Assembly: GCF_900112755.1 (NCBI RefSeq)
Contig: NZ_FOMW01000011.1
Span: 1-64,000 of the forward strand
Direction of reading: 5' to 3'
Source of the DNA: Sulfitobacter brevis
GTDB taxonomy: Bacteria; Pseudomonadota; Alphaproteobacteria; Rhodobacterales; Rhodobacteraceae
DNA: 64,000 nt
Every line of letters starts with the position of its first letter. Positions within the stretch are counted from its first letter, which is position 1. This document shows, piece after piece, positions 26,886 to 35,251 of the stretch. Under the pieces are notes generated by a model. The model searched no databases. It had not been told where the DNA came from and saw only the letters and a list, made by a program, of their open reading frames with translations. Made by a program: the position numbers and the translations under genes.

Positions 26886-28184
26886 TTAGGATTTTTTAAC
26901 GGACCCTACGTCTTGCTTCTTGGCCTCTGCATCAGCGGCATCCGCGATACGCTTGCCCGACGCTTTGGCTTTCTCGACGATGGCATCGGCAACCGAGTTA
27001 CCGGGCGCGGCATTGTTGGCATCGTCCTTGGTTTCACGGGCGATATCTTTCGCCTCATTCACCGCAGCGTTAGCGACCTTGGTGAGCTTGTTCTTCTCTT
27101 GGTTGAAGATCCGCTCGGCCTCGTCCATCAGGTGATCGCTGTGCTCGCCCATGTACTCGTTTTCAATCCGGCTGCGTGGCAGAGCGGCACCCAGTGCGGC
27201 CCCGAGAGCGACAGCCAGCGCACCCGCAATCAGCGGCTGCTCTTCGAAAATGTCAGCCGCACGATCGCGACCCTGACGGGCGTAGGTCATCGTAGCCTGC
27301 CGTGCTTCGACAGCGCGGTGACGGGCCGCGATGACACGGTTGCGCGCTTCTTCGGACAGGCTTTCAGTTCCTTCAGCCAACCGCTGGCGCAAGGCCGCGG
27401 CGCGGTCGGATGCGGAAGACGCAAGGCTGCGTGCGCCATCAGCAGCAGAGTGGCCTGCGCCCGAGACTGCACCAGCTGCGCTGCGCGCGCCATCAGCTAC
27501 AGACGCGCCTGCACTACGGGCACCGCCAGCAACTGTGGAACCTGCACTGCGGGCACCATCGGCAACCGAAGATGCCGCACCGGAGATGCTCGACCCCGCG
27601 TTGGAGGCCGCGTTGCGCGCGCTTGAGCCAAACGACGATGTGTCGTCGTCATGGTCATTGGACGAGTCAGCCCAAGAGGGTACGTTACGCTGCCCACTGT
27701 TGTTGCCAGAGTAGTAAGTGTTCGACGAACCAACCTGCCGCGACGCGGGTGTGTAGCCGGAAGGTCTGTCGGACAGGCCGTTGACGTTGCGGCTAGCATC
27801 CGAGGTAGTATTATGGTCGGATGTATAGCTGTCAGATCCAGTGCGGTTTGCGCCGTAACGATCCGCATCATAGCGGTCGGAGCCATATCCAGTGTCACGG
27901 CTAAAGCGGTTCTCGCGCACGCGGGGGTCGGACTTATCGCCCAGCATCAACCATGCCAATCCCACGCCTGTGAGCGCCAATGCAACCGGGTTGCGCTTAA
28001 CGGCTTCGGAGACCGAGCGACCGATGTCGCCGCCGTGCTCGCGGAACTGGTTAGAGAACTCGCGCACGACACCATCAACGGAAAACTTGTCTTGCAGGTC
28101 GCTTAGAGTGCTGGTCAGGCCGGCCCGCTCGCGCTCGATCTCGCGTTCGATCTCTTCGGGGGTACGGGTATCATTTGTCATCAT
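26886..28184 (-). CDS. DUF3618 stress-associated protein, Ala/Ser-rich
   Basis: 432 residues (a second ATG follows directly). The N-terminal DUF3618 region RTPEEIEREIERERAGLTSTLSDLQDKFS is a helical segment, with a membrane-like stretch NPVALALTGVGLAWLML at about 65-82. Residues about 175-270 are low-complexity repeats of the type VADGARSAG/VAGGARSAG. A second hydrophobic stretch (IAGALAVALGAALGAALP, about 323-340) follows, and a charged helical end (KASGKRIADAADAEAKKQD). No enzyme motif exists. Together with the two preceding genes it forms the common rhizobial/roseobacter envelope-stress trio. The region upstream overlaps by 14 bp with the holin-X-like gene. Confidence 0.85.
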   Translation of the reverse strand: MMTNDTRTPEEIEREIERERAGLTSTLSDLQDKFSVDGVVREFSNQFREHGGDIGRSVSEAVKRNPVALALTGVGLAWLMLGDKSDPRVRENRFSRDTGYGSDRYDADRYGANRTGSDSYTSDHNTTSDASRNVNGLSDRPSGYTPASRQVGSSNTYYSGNNSGQRNVPSWADSSNDHDDDTSSFGSSARNAASNAGSSISGAASSVADGARSAGSTVAGGARSAGASVADGARSAAGAVSGAGHSAADGARSLASSASDRAAALRQRLAEGTESLSEEARNRVIAARHRAVEARQATMTYARQGRDRAADIFEEQPLIAGALAVALGAALGAALPRSRIENEYMGEHSDHLMDEAERIFNQEKNKLTKVANAAVNEAKDIARETKDDANNAAPGNSVADAIVEKAKASGKRIADAADAEAKKQDVGSVKKS

Positions 28185-28569
28185 AAACCTCCTTCACGGC
28201 TTGCGTGTCGCGTTTCACATTTTTGGCCGCACAGCGCGGCGCGAGGCTGCTAAGTTTCAGATCGTCAGTGCCCTTTTTGATCATCACATAGGCAACGATC
28301 GCCAGAGCAACGCCGACCAGAAGTGCAGACCATCCGGCGGGAATGCCCGCTTCGGTCAGCGCCGCGACGAGGGCGGCAGTCAGCACATTGAGCGCGGTTA
28401 GCGCCACAACGACGGCACCGATAATCAGACCAACGGCGACACCAGCGGCCTTGAGGTTTTCGTTCACCTCGGCCCGGGCCAGATCAACTTCGCTACGGAC
28501 CAGCGAGCTAACGTGGCCAAGGGCCTCGCTCAGCAATCCACCGGTGGTTTTGTTCGGATCGGTGTTCAT
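28171..28569 (-). CDS. Phage holin family-like (actinobacterial holin-X type) membrane protein
   Basis: 132 residues. The start LLSEALGHVSSLVRSEVDLARAEVNENLKAAGVAV is an amphipathic helix, followed by two membrane helices (GLIIGAVVVALTALNVLTAALV and GWSALLVGVALAIVAYVMI), matching the Phage_holin_3_6 family architecture. In bacteria this is an envelope stress protein and not a phage lysis gene; no phage genes are nearby. It overlaps both neighbours in the stress operon. Confidence 0.85.
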   Translation of the reverse strand: MNTDPNKTTGGLLSEALGHVSSLVRSEVDLARAEVNENLKAAGVAVGLIIGAVVVALTALNVLTAALVAALTEAGIPAGWSALLVGVALAIVAYVMIKKGTDDLKLSSLAPRCAAKNVKRDTQAVKEVYDDK

Positions 28570-29126
28570 ACTGTGCCTCCTTTGTAGCTTGGGTTGATCG
28601 CGGGAGAGGCGACATTCACACTGCCGCTGCGTGGCCGGTCATCGGTCTGCGGGCGGTCCATTTGCGAGCCTTGTGCACCGTACGCGTTCTGGGCATCAGC
28701 GCTGTGATTGGAGGCTTTGGCAAAGCGCGTTGCGGCGAAGCCGATCAGTGCGGCGCTGCCAAGAAAGACCATCGGGTTCCGCTTGGCAAAATCGGTGACG
28801 GCGCCAACCATCTCGCCCAAATCCTTGTCACGCATCGCATCGGACGCGTCGGCAAGCCCGTCAGCGATCTGGCTGAAGGTGCGTTCCTGTGGTGAGCCAC
28901 GCCGCATTTCATCGGCGGCTGTGCGCAGTGCAGAAGCCACGCCTTTGACCTCGTCAGCGGCAGCGCCTTTGGCTTGGTCAGCATAGTTTGATGCTTCGGT
29001 TGCCACAGTGTTGGCGGCGTCGCGCGCGCGCACTTTGGCTTCTTCAGCGGCCGAGGATGCGGCGGATTGAGCTTTGTCTTTGAGGCTGTCGTTGGCCCCG
29101 GGGGTCGTCTTGTTTGTAGGTGTCAT
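28566..29126 (-). CDS. Stress-operon protein, coiled-coil plus single membrane helix
   Basis: 186 residues. The first 70 residues are LEA-like Ala-rich amphipathic helix (AQSAASSAAEEAKVRARDAA and following). The middle (SPQERTFSQIADGLADASDAMRDKDLGEMV) resembles nutrient-deprivation-induced proteins. The segment RNPMVFLGSAALIGFAATRFAKA is one membrane helix, and the C-terminal tail is polar. No catalytic motif is seen. It overlaps the next gene by 4 bp and follows a 22-codon gene with an EcfG-type promoter. Confidence 0.82.
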   Translation of the reverse strand: MTPTNKTTPGANDSLKDKAQSAASSAAEEAKVRARDAANTVATEASNYADQAKGAAADEVKGVASALRTAADEMRRGSPQERTFSQIADGLADASDAMRDKDLGEMVGAVTDFAKRNPMVFLGSAALIGFAATRFAKASNHSADAQNAYGAQGSQMDRPQTDDRPRSGSVNVASPAINPSYKGGTV

Positions 29127-29142
29127 GGTGTACTCCTTAGGG

Positions 29143-29211
29143 TTAGGCGATCAAGCTGAGGACCGCGAGAATGACCACGATGGGGCCGATGAGATAAAAA
29201 ATGCCATGCAT
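29143..29211 (-). CDS. 22-residue hydrophobic microprotein heading the stress operon
   Basis: The ATG is preceded at ideal distance by AGGAGA on the minus strand. The peptide MHGIFYLIGPIVVILAVL-, four further residues, is one membrane helix, and the stop is 16 bp before the next gene of the operon. It lies 43 nt downstream of a perfect EcfG-type promoter, which supports expression. Being short it is easily missed by gene callers. The function is unknown; membrane microproteins of this size often bind and regulate larger membrane proteins. Confidence 0.65.
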   Translation of the reverse strand: MHGIFYLIGPIVVILAVLSLIA

Positions 29212-29253
29212 TGCGATTTCTCCTGAACTTCAGTTTTTGCTGCTTGAAATTAC

Positions 29254-29278
29254 AACGTAGCTGCCTCGATTCCGTTCC
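29254..29278 (-). promoter_or_regulatory. EcfG-type promoter of the microprotein/stress operon
   Basis: On the minus strand GGAAC (29278-29274), 16 bp, CGTT (29257-29254), a perfect match to the EcfG consensus, 43 nt before the 22-codon gene. The whole operon to 26886 would be under this promoter. Confidence 0.65.
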
Positions 29279-29399
29279 TGACTAAATGCGATAAGAGCAT
29301 CTTAGTTCACTGTTAGGCAGGGTCATGCCATGTGGATGTAGCGGACGGCACATGGGATGACCCGTGGGCGCAAAGCGGTAGTCTGAAATGGGGATGGGG

Positions 29400-30680
29400 C
29401 TAGCGCGGCAGAGCGTCAGATTGGTCCGCTTCCTCGGGTCGTGCGGCGAGGCCCTCCATAGCGAAACCGGCGGTAAAGCCATGCACGAGCGTAGAGACGA
29501 GGATGGTAAATCCGACCAGAGCCCAGAGCAGGTTCTCGTCCAGAAACTCCACCTTTCCGGCAGCATAGGCGAGATAGTAGATCGAGCCGATGCCCCGAAC
29601 GCCGTAGATCGCCACCACCCAGCGGTCGCGGCCCCGCAAGCTGGAGCCGAGCAGTGACAGCCAGCCTGCCAGCGGGCGGACGACCACAAGCAACGCCACG
29701 CCAATCACGGCAACGGCAAGAGTGAGTTCTTGGAGCAGTGCGGGCAGAACTGCGCCCAGTGCAACGAGGATCACGGCGGTCAGTGCATGTTCAATCGACT
29801 CGGTGAAATCATGCAGGCGGCGGTGAAATTCATGCTCGCCCTTGACGCGCCGGATTGAAAATCCAGCCACGGCAACAGCGATAAATCCGTAACCTTCGAC
29901 CAGCTCGGTCGTGCCATAGCAAAGCAAAATCCCCGCCAGCGCCACGACCCCCGAGGCAGTATCCGCCAGCACCGCGCCGCGCGGAAAAGCGAACACCACA
30001 TGCCCCAAAGCCCAGCCACCCGCGGCGCCCATCAAGGCCCCGACGGCAATGCGCCAACCGACATCCAGCATCAACCACTCCATCACCCGCGCCCCGGGGG
30101 AGAGCGCTTCGGCGGCGGCAAGAAGGCCGAGATAAACAAACGGAAAAGCGAGGCCGTCGTTCAAAGCGGCTTCGGTGGTCAGCGCAAAACGCACTGGATG
30201 CTCGCCCCCCGCTTGCGGCGGGCCAACCTGTACGTCGCCTGCAAGAACGGGGTCTGTCGGGGCCATCACCGCACCGAGCAAAATCGCCCCTGCGATCGTG
30301 AAGCCCGCCATCAAATAACCCATCATCGCCACGGCAAAAATCGTCAACGGCATCGCCACAACGAGCAAGCGCACCGTCGGCATCCAGAAGCGGCGCTCGA
30401 GCAGGTTATCAATGCGCAGGCCGGTGGCAAAAAGTGCGACGATCACGGTGAGCTCTGCCACAACCTCCCAAAGATGCGGCGAGGTGCGTGGATCTGGGAC
30501 AGCAGGAATGCCGGGGATGAAACTAAACGCGGCCATGCCGAAGAGGATCAATAATCCGGATGCGGCAGGCTCGCGCCGCGATACGAAACGTGGCAGCCAA
30601 TGCGCGAGGATCACTACCGCACCCAATGCCGCAAGCCCCAGATGGTAGCCGTCAAATCCAAAAAAGGCGGCATCTTTCAT
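29400..30680 (-). CDS. Sodium/hydrogen antiporter (CPA1-type)
   Basis: 426 residues with about 12 membrane helices. LLGAVMAPTDPVLAGDVQVG carries the TDP motif with ion-binding Asp; EAALNDGLAFPFVYLGLL contains the ND pair typical of NhaP/CPA1 antiporters. RDRWVVAIYGVRGIGSIYYLAYAA is a later conserved helix. It exchanges Na+ (or K+) for H+ in pH and salt tolerance. The N-terminus reads straight into helix 1 and no signal peptide is present. It is in the stress island but has no clear EcfG element of its own. Confidence 0.9.
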   Translation of the reverse strand: MKDAAFFGFDGYHLGLAALGAVVILAHWLPRFVSRREPAASGLLILFGMAAFSFIPGIPAVPDPRTSPHLWEVVAELTVIVALFATGLRIDNLLERRFWMPTVRLLVVAMPLTIFAVAMMGYLMAGFTIAGAILLGAVMAPTDPVLAGDVQVGPPQAGGEHPVRFALTTEAALNDGLAFPFVYLGLLAAAEALSPGARVMEWLMLDVGWRIAVGALMGAAGGWALGHVVFAFPRGAVLADTASGVVALAGILLCYGTTELVEGYGFIAVAVAGFSIRRVKGEHEFHRRLHDFTESIEHALTAVILVALGAVLPALLQELTLAVAVIGVALLVVVRPLAGWLSLLGSSLRGRDRWVVAIYGVRGIGSIYYLAYAAGKVEFLDENLLWALVGFTILVSTLVHGFTAGFAMEGLAARPEEADQSDALPR

Positions 30681-30834
30681 CGGGCTGGTTCCTTCTTGTG
30701 GCAGGGGTCAGGCGGGGTCCGCGCCGTTGTTTCTTGGAGGTGTCACTAGATTGGTCGGACAGCTGGACTGTTGGCAATGGCCTTGGTGAAGCGGGTGCCC
30801 CCGGCGAACCAGCGGCACCTGCAGTGGTTCAATG

Positions 30835-31089
30835 TTAGCCGCGCTTGCGAGACACCATACCCCAAATTACCAACACGATCACCGCGCCGACGATTGCGCC
30901 GATAAGGCCCGCGCCTTCGTCCGCCGAATACCAGCCCATTGCCTGCCCGAGCCATGTCGCGAGAAACGCGCCGACGATGCCGAGGATGGTGGTGAGGATA
31001 AAACCCGATGGCTCGTTCCGGCCGGGCGTCACGAATTTAGCGATTACGCCAGCGATAAAGCCGATAAGTATTGTCCAGATAAATCCCAT
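30835..31089 (-). CDS. GlsB/YeaQ/YmgE family membrane protein
   Basis: 84 residues. It has the family pattern MGFIWTILIGFIAGVIAKFVTPG, then GFILTTILGIVGAFLATWLGQAMGWY and GLIGAIVGAVIVLVIWGM, three helices. The family is transglycosylase-associated in name only; members are general stress membrane proteins. A GGAAC-N16-GGTT element lies at 31213-31237 on the same strand, 124 bp upstream. Confidence 0.92.
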   Translation of the reverse strand: MGFIWTILIGFIAGVIAKFVTPGRNEPSGFILTTILGIVGAFLATWLGQAMGWYSADEGAGLIGAIVGAVIVLVIWGMVSRKRG

Positions 31090-31212
31090 TTTTCGTCCCT
31101 CTCAAAGCCTGTGCTCAGGCTGCATTGTTAATTGTTCGAGGGTTGTGCGGTCGCTACGTCTGGACCGTTGCGGGTAACCAGTGACGCGCGGGCCTTGCAC
31201 TCCCCGCTGACT

Positions 31213-31237
31213 AACCTGCCTCAACGGGTTTTGTTCC
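31213..31237 (-). promoter_or_regulatory. Possible EcfG-like promoter variant upstream of glsB-like gene
   Basis: GGAAC-N16-GGTT on the minus strand, one mismatch from the EcfG consensus. Weak support; it lies 124 bp from the start codon. Confidence 0.25.
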
Positions 31238-31266
31238 TTGGCAGGTGCACAAGAGGGTCGCCATAG

Positions 31267-31301
31267 AAAAAGGCCGCCGCATTCTATTGCGGCGACCTTT
31301 T
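31267..31301 (-). terminator. Terminator of the PRC-barrel gene
   Basis: Plus-strand arms GGCCGCCGC (31272-31280) and GCGGCGACC (31289-31297) form a 9-bp stem; on the minus strand TTTTT follows directly. A T-run also follows on the plus strand, so it may work both ways. Confidence 0.85.
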
Positions 31302-31315
31302 GGTTTCACGCGAGA

Positions 31316-31621
31316 TCAAGCGTGGCTGTGCTTGTGCTCGGGCAGATCTTTAAGCTGGTCTTTGGTCATGGCGGTGGTGGCGTGAACTTTGCCGTTTTCG
31401 TCGCGCATGAAATTCAGATTGCCAACGGGCAAGCCGACGGGCTTGGCACCGATGCCCAAAAATCCACCTACATCAACTATCACCTGCGCGGAGGCGCCGT
31501 TGCCGTGAAAATGCGAGACCGAGCCGATGTTATGGTCATCGGGCCCGTAAACATTTGCGCCCTCAACATTGGCGTGATTGATTTCTTCGGCGCGCAGCGG
31601 AATGTGATTTGTATGGTCCAT
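31316..31621 (-). CDS. PRC-barrel domain protein
   Basis: 101 residues, beginning MDHTNHIPLRAEEINHANVE. The PRC-barrel beta-motif is NVYGPDDHNIGSVSHFHGNG with VIVDVGGFLGIGAKPVGLPV. No membrane segment. It ends in HKHSHA, a His-containing tail. PRC-barrel proteins of this size bind partners or RNA-processing/photosynthetic complexes in other groups; here the role is unknown and probably stress-related. The longer open frame upstream is an overlap of the phospholipase D gene. An EcfG-like GGAAC-N17-GGTT lies 39 bp upstream. Confidence 0.88.
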   Translation of the reverse strand: MDHTNHIPLRAEEINHANVEGANVYGPDDHNIGSVSHFHGNGASAQVIVDVGGFLGIGAKPVGLPVGNLNFMRDENGKVHATTAMTKDQLKDLPEHKHSHA

Positions 31622-31659
31622 TATTTCGCCCTTTCGGTTGTTGAACTTACTAGTCATCC

Positions 31660-31685
31660 AACCCGTGCGCGGGTGCTGGGGTTCC
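31660..31685 (-). promoter_or_regulatory. EcfG-like promoter variant upstream of the PRC-barrel gene
   Basis: GGAAC (31685-31681), 17 bp, GGTT (31663-31660) on the minus strand, 39 nt before the start codon, the same distance as for the perfect promoter of the microprotein operon. One mismatch to the consensus. Confidence 0.4.
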
Positions 31686-31772
31686 GAGATCGAAAAGGGC
31701 AGGGAGAATTGCGCAAGAAGCAGCCGATTTAATGTCAGCGGGAATGCTCCAGCCCATTGGTCGAGCCTGCGG

Positions 31773-33365
31773 TCACTCCCCGTCGTCGTCTTTCTGGCGC
31801 AACAGCAGCCAGCCAACATAGCCCGCCAGCGCACTGCCCGCCGCCATCGTGATATGTCGCGGACGCAAACCCTTGCCGGCAGAGGATTGTTCGCCGGGGT
31901 GATAGCGCGGATCAAGCAAACGGAACTTCGCCAGCAATTTGCCGCGCAGGCTTTCCTTGCGCCGCTTGATCTTGCGCAGGCCGCGCCCAGTCGGGGAATT
32001 GAGTTGTTCGATGGTTGCGACCAGCGATTTTGTACGCTGCAGAGTTTCATTAAAGACTTCTGGCGTGACATCCAGATGTTCGGAAAGCAAACGGGTGCGG
32101 AACTGCGCGATCATCTGGTGCTGGCCTTCAACCGCCACATTACATTCCGTATCAAACCCCATCGAGCGGTCGTTGAGATTGCTTGAGCCAAGGTGCAGCA
32201 CGTTGTCATCGGCGATCATAATTTTCGCATGTACATAGATCGGGTCTCCGGCTGTGGTGGCCGGATAGAAGATGCGGAAACGGTCGTGTCGGTCGGCCCT
32301 CTTCAGACGTCGGATCATCCGTCCGCGGGTGACGTGCATCGCGTCGTCCTCCAAATCGGACTCGGCTGACAGCGGGTTAACCACCACGATCTCGGGGCCG
32401 TCGCGTTCCCTCAGGCGGGCTTTGACAGCTTTGAATATGCTCTCGGCCGCAAAATACTGAGACTCGATATAGATCATCTCTTTGGCTTTCCGGATGCTCG
32501 CCAGAAATAACTGCTCAATCTCGTTGATCAGCGGCGCGCCATTATAAAGCGGTTCGGTTCGGGCGATGGCGACGTCCACATCGGAGGCGTGAACTTCGGC
32601 ATCCTCAATCCAGAGGGCCATCGAACTGGGCTGCGGTTTTTCCAACGTTTCGCCAGTGGCGCGGTGCCAGCGTTCGCGCGACAGTTCAGCTAGCGCCGCA
32701 GCCACGGGGCCGGACAAAGCCGAGGTCGCGTCATGCCACGGGGTCGAGGGGGATCCGTCTTTGCAAACCCGGCGCGGGTCGTCGGGCAGATGATCGGGCG
32801 TGTCCCAACGGCCTTCGGTTGCGTCGATCCCGCCGCAAAAGGCCAGCGCGCTATCGGCCACGACGATCTTTTGATGGTGGCAGGCGCCAAAGGGGTGGTG
32901 GCCGTCGAGGGCGAAATGAATCCGGTCGCTGCCGAAAACGCTCAGCGCAAGGGTCGGCATCAGACGACCGGGGGCGGCCAGAACCGCGCCGTTCCACTTG
33001 AGCAGATAGACATGCAGGTCGGGGGCTTTTTCAACCACGGCCTCCAAGAATGCGCCAAGCTGGTTGGGCAGGCCGTCGGGAGCGTTACCGTCATCGTCGC
33101 TTTGGCCGGGGAGCATCTCGATCTCGAAATCAAAGTCCCAGCCGATCAGCAAAAGCTCGCGCTCGGCACTGATAAAAACCTTGCGCAGCATCTCGAAATA
33201 TTCGGCGGCGTCCACGATCAGCGAAAGCTTGTCAGCTTTTGCGACGCGCCAACAGTTCTGCTCGGCCACGAATAACGGCTCTGAGGATTTTGACGGGACG
33301 TGTTTCACGGTCTGCGGCTCCACGCGGGTTAGGGTGAGCATGCCAAAAGGTACGGTGGCACGCAT
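31773..33365 (-). CDS. Phospholipase D-like (cardiolipin synthase type) protein
   Basis: 530 residues (an internal ATG at codon 9 is an alternative start). Two HKD motifs are visible: HHQKIVVADSALAFCGGID near 162-180 and HAKIMIADDNVLHLGSSNLNDRS near 377-400, giving the catalytic pair. A hydrophobic stretch near the C-terminus (HITMAAGSALAGYVGWLLLRQ) is a probable membrane anchor. The family makes or hydrolyses phospholipids; cardiolipin synthesis or phospholipase D activity is likely. The C-terminal membrane anchor plus basic region (RGLRKIKRRKESLRGK) suggests binding to anionic lipid. Confidence 0.9.
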   Translation of the reverse strand: MRATVPFGMLTLTRVEPQTVKHVPSKSSEPLFVAEQNCWRVAKADKLSLIVDAAEYFEMLRKVFISAERELLLIGWDFDFEIEMLPGQSDDDGNAPDGLPNQLGAFLEAVVEKAPDLHVYLLKWNGAVLAAPGRLMPTLALSVFGSDRIHFALDGHHPFGACHHQKIVVADSALAFCGGIDATEGRWDTPDHLPDDPRRVCKDGSPSTPWHDATSALSGPVAAALAELSRERWHRATGETLEKPQPSSMALWIEDAEVHASDVDVAIARTEPLYNGAPLINEIEQLFLASIRKAKEMIYIESQYFAAESIFKAVKARLRERDGPEIVVVNPLSAESDLEDDAMHVTRGRMIRRLKRADRHDRFRIFYPATTAGDPIYVHAKIMIADDNVLHLGSSNLNDRSMGFDTECNVAVEGQHQMIAQFRTRLLSEHLDVTPEVFNETLQRTKSLVATIEQLNSPTGRGLRKIKRRKESLRGKLLAKFRLLDPRYHPGEQSSAGKGLRPRHITMAAGSALAGYVGWLLLRQKDDDGE

Positions 33366-33550
33366 TTAAGGGAGCGCGTTGCGAACCGTCGGGTTGCCGC
33401 CACTCCGTATTATCCAGACACGACATAGGAGGCATTGGCCGACAATCAAATTCTCGACAGGGACATGCGGTAGCGGGGTGCGGCCACCGCATATCCTCAG
33501 GCGTTAGGGGGCGGGCCGCCGACAGCACCTGAATTCAAGGGCGGTACGTG

Positions 33551-35251
33551 TCATTTAGTCCGGTACCAATCCGCGACGTTCCACAACTCGCTGTCCCAGG
33601 CGGTCATCTTGACGCCGCTCAAGGTGTTGGCATGGGCCGAGACCCGACCACGCGCCACCAGCGGAATTAGCGAATGGCTCTCATTCGTGAGCATATCATT
33701 CATCTTGCGGGCGATCTCGCCGCGTTGGCTCAGCTCGGCGGTGCGGGCGAAACTGTCGATCATCTCGTCATAGGCGGGGTCACAGAACCGGTGATAATTC
33801 TCGCCCTGCCACTGGCTTGCAGGCCTTGGTTCATTGCCGCAGCGATGCCACGACAGATAGCCTTCAGGATCGGTGCCGCTGTAGCCGGAGGTGAACATAT
33901 GCACGTCGGCATAGAATTTCTGCATCGTGTCTGGTGAGCCCGGATCGCTGCTGAAGAACACCGACCCGTCAATATTGCGCAACTCGGTCTCGACGCCGAT
34001 GCTGGCCCACCAATCCTTAATCAAAGCTTGGGAATCCTGCCGCACGGCATTGGTGGGGGAAGTGAAGAGCAGCGACAACCGCGTGCCGTCTTTCACGCGG
34101 ATTCCGTCAGAGCCCATGTCCCATCCCGCGGCTTCGAGCAAAGCATTGGCGGCATCGATATCCTGCACCAGACACGCGGTGTTGTCGGAGGCATAAAGCG
34201 CAGGCGCAGGAACAATATTACAGGTCGGCCGCCCGGCATCGCCGTAGCCGACCTCGACCAGTACATCGCGGTCAACGGCGAGCGACAGGGCCTCGCGCAC
34301 CCGCGCGTCCGACAGGATCGGATGTGGATGCGCGGCGGTCGAGCGTTCGTCGGGCCCCAAGTCGGCAGAAGGATCGGTCATGTTGATATCGAGCCGCTCG
34401 ACGGCAGTGCCAAAGGCGACGACCGTGGTCCCCTTGCCAGAGCTTTCCATCGACTCCAGCACATCGGGCGCGAGTTGCAGGTTCCACGCATAGTCAAACT
34501 CGCCGGTTTCCAGCACTGCGCGGCCCGCCGCTGCGGCGTCACCGCCACCCTTGAGGGTGAGGCTGGCAAAGGCGGGTTTGGCAGGATCGCGGTAGTGGTC
34601 GTTGGCGACCATTTCGATCACATCATTGGGCCGGAAATCACGCACCACAAAGGGGCCGGTGCCAATGGGGTTGAAGTTTTCTTCGGTGCAGGCCGGGGCC
34701 GTCGCGCCCATGCAATTGGCAAACTGCGCCGCTTGCAGCACCGGCGATTGCGCGCCCATGAACGGGCCATAGGGGTAGGGTTTGGCAATTTTGAAGCGGA
34801 TCGTGACTGTCAGGTCGTCGATCACCTCGATTGCTTCGACATCGGCAAATCGCGCCAAAGGCGAGCATCCGGCTTCAGGGTCCATGCAATAGTCGCCGGT
34901 AAATTTCACATCTCTGGCGGTGAAGGGCGACCCATCCGACCATGTGAGATCGGGCTTGAGTGACCACGTGATGCTTTTGAGGTCCGCAGCGACGCCGCCA
35001 TTCTCAAGTGTGGGGATTTCTTGCGCGAGGTAGGGCACCATGAAGCCGTCCTCGTCATGGCGGCCCAAGGGCTCGACCACCAGCGATGCGGCTTCTATAT
35101 CTTTGATGCCGCTGGATAGATAGGGGTTCAGGATCGACGGCGCTTGCCAATAAAGGAGCTTGAGTTTGCCATCTGTACCCCGCTCCGCTGAAGCAGGGGC
35201 GGTGATCATTAAGGCGGCGGCCGAGCCGACCAAAAGTGCTTTAAGAGCCAT
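33551..35251 (-). CDS. ABC transporter substrate-binding protein, peptide/nickel family (SBP_bac_5)
   Basis: 566 residues, starting MALKALLVGSAAALMITAPASA, a signal peptide with an ASA cleavage site; RBS GGAG. The family 5 pattern includes LLYWQAPSILNPYLSSGIKDIEAASLVVEPLGRHDEDGFMVPYLAQ, TWSDGSPFTARDVKFT, and FNPIGTGPFVVRDF. It captures oligopeptides or related compounds in the periplasm. No permease or ATPase genes are adjacent: this is an orphan binding protein, like TupA in this window. The frame upstream of this ATG is open but lacks an RBS. Confidence 0.9.
   Translation of the reverse strand: MALKALLVGSAAALMITAPASAERGTDGKLKLLYWQAPSILNPYLSSGIKDIEAASLVVEPLGRHDEDGFMVPYLAQEIPTLENGGVAADLKSITWSLKPDLTWSDGSPFTARDVKFTGDYCMDPEAGCSPLARFADVEAIEVIDDLTVTIRFKIAKPYPYGPFMGAQSPVLQAAQFANCMGATAPACTEENFNPIGTGPFVVRDFRPNDVIEMVANDHYRDPAKPAFASLTLKGGGDAAAAGRAVLETGEFDYAWNLQLAPDVLESMESSGKGTTVVAFGTAVERLDINMTDPSADLGPDERSTAAHPHPILSDARVREALSLAVDRDVLVEVGYGDAGRPTCNIVPAPALYASDNTACLVQDIDAANALLEAAGWDMGSDGIRVKDGTRLSLLFTSPTNAVRQDSQALIKDWWASIGVETELRNIDGSVFFSSDPGSPDTMQKFYADVHMFTSGYSGTDPEGYLSWHRCGNEPRPASQWQGENYHRFCDPAYDEMIDSFARTAELSQRGEIARKMNDMLTNESHSLIPLVARGRVSAHANTLSGVKMTAWDSELWNVADWYRTK

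Noticed and set aside
28171-28569. Holin-X-like gene as evidence of a prophage
   Set aside because: No integrase, terminase, capsid or lysis genes are near; the family is common in envelope stress operons.
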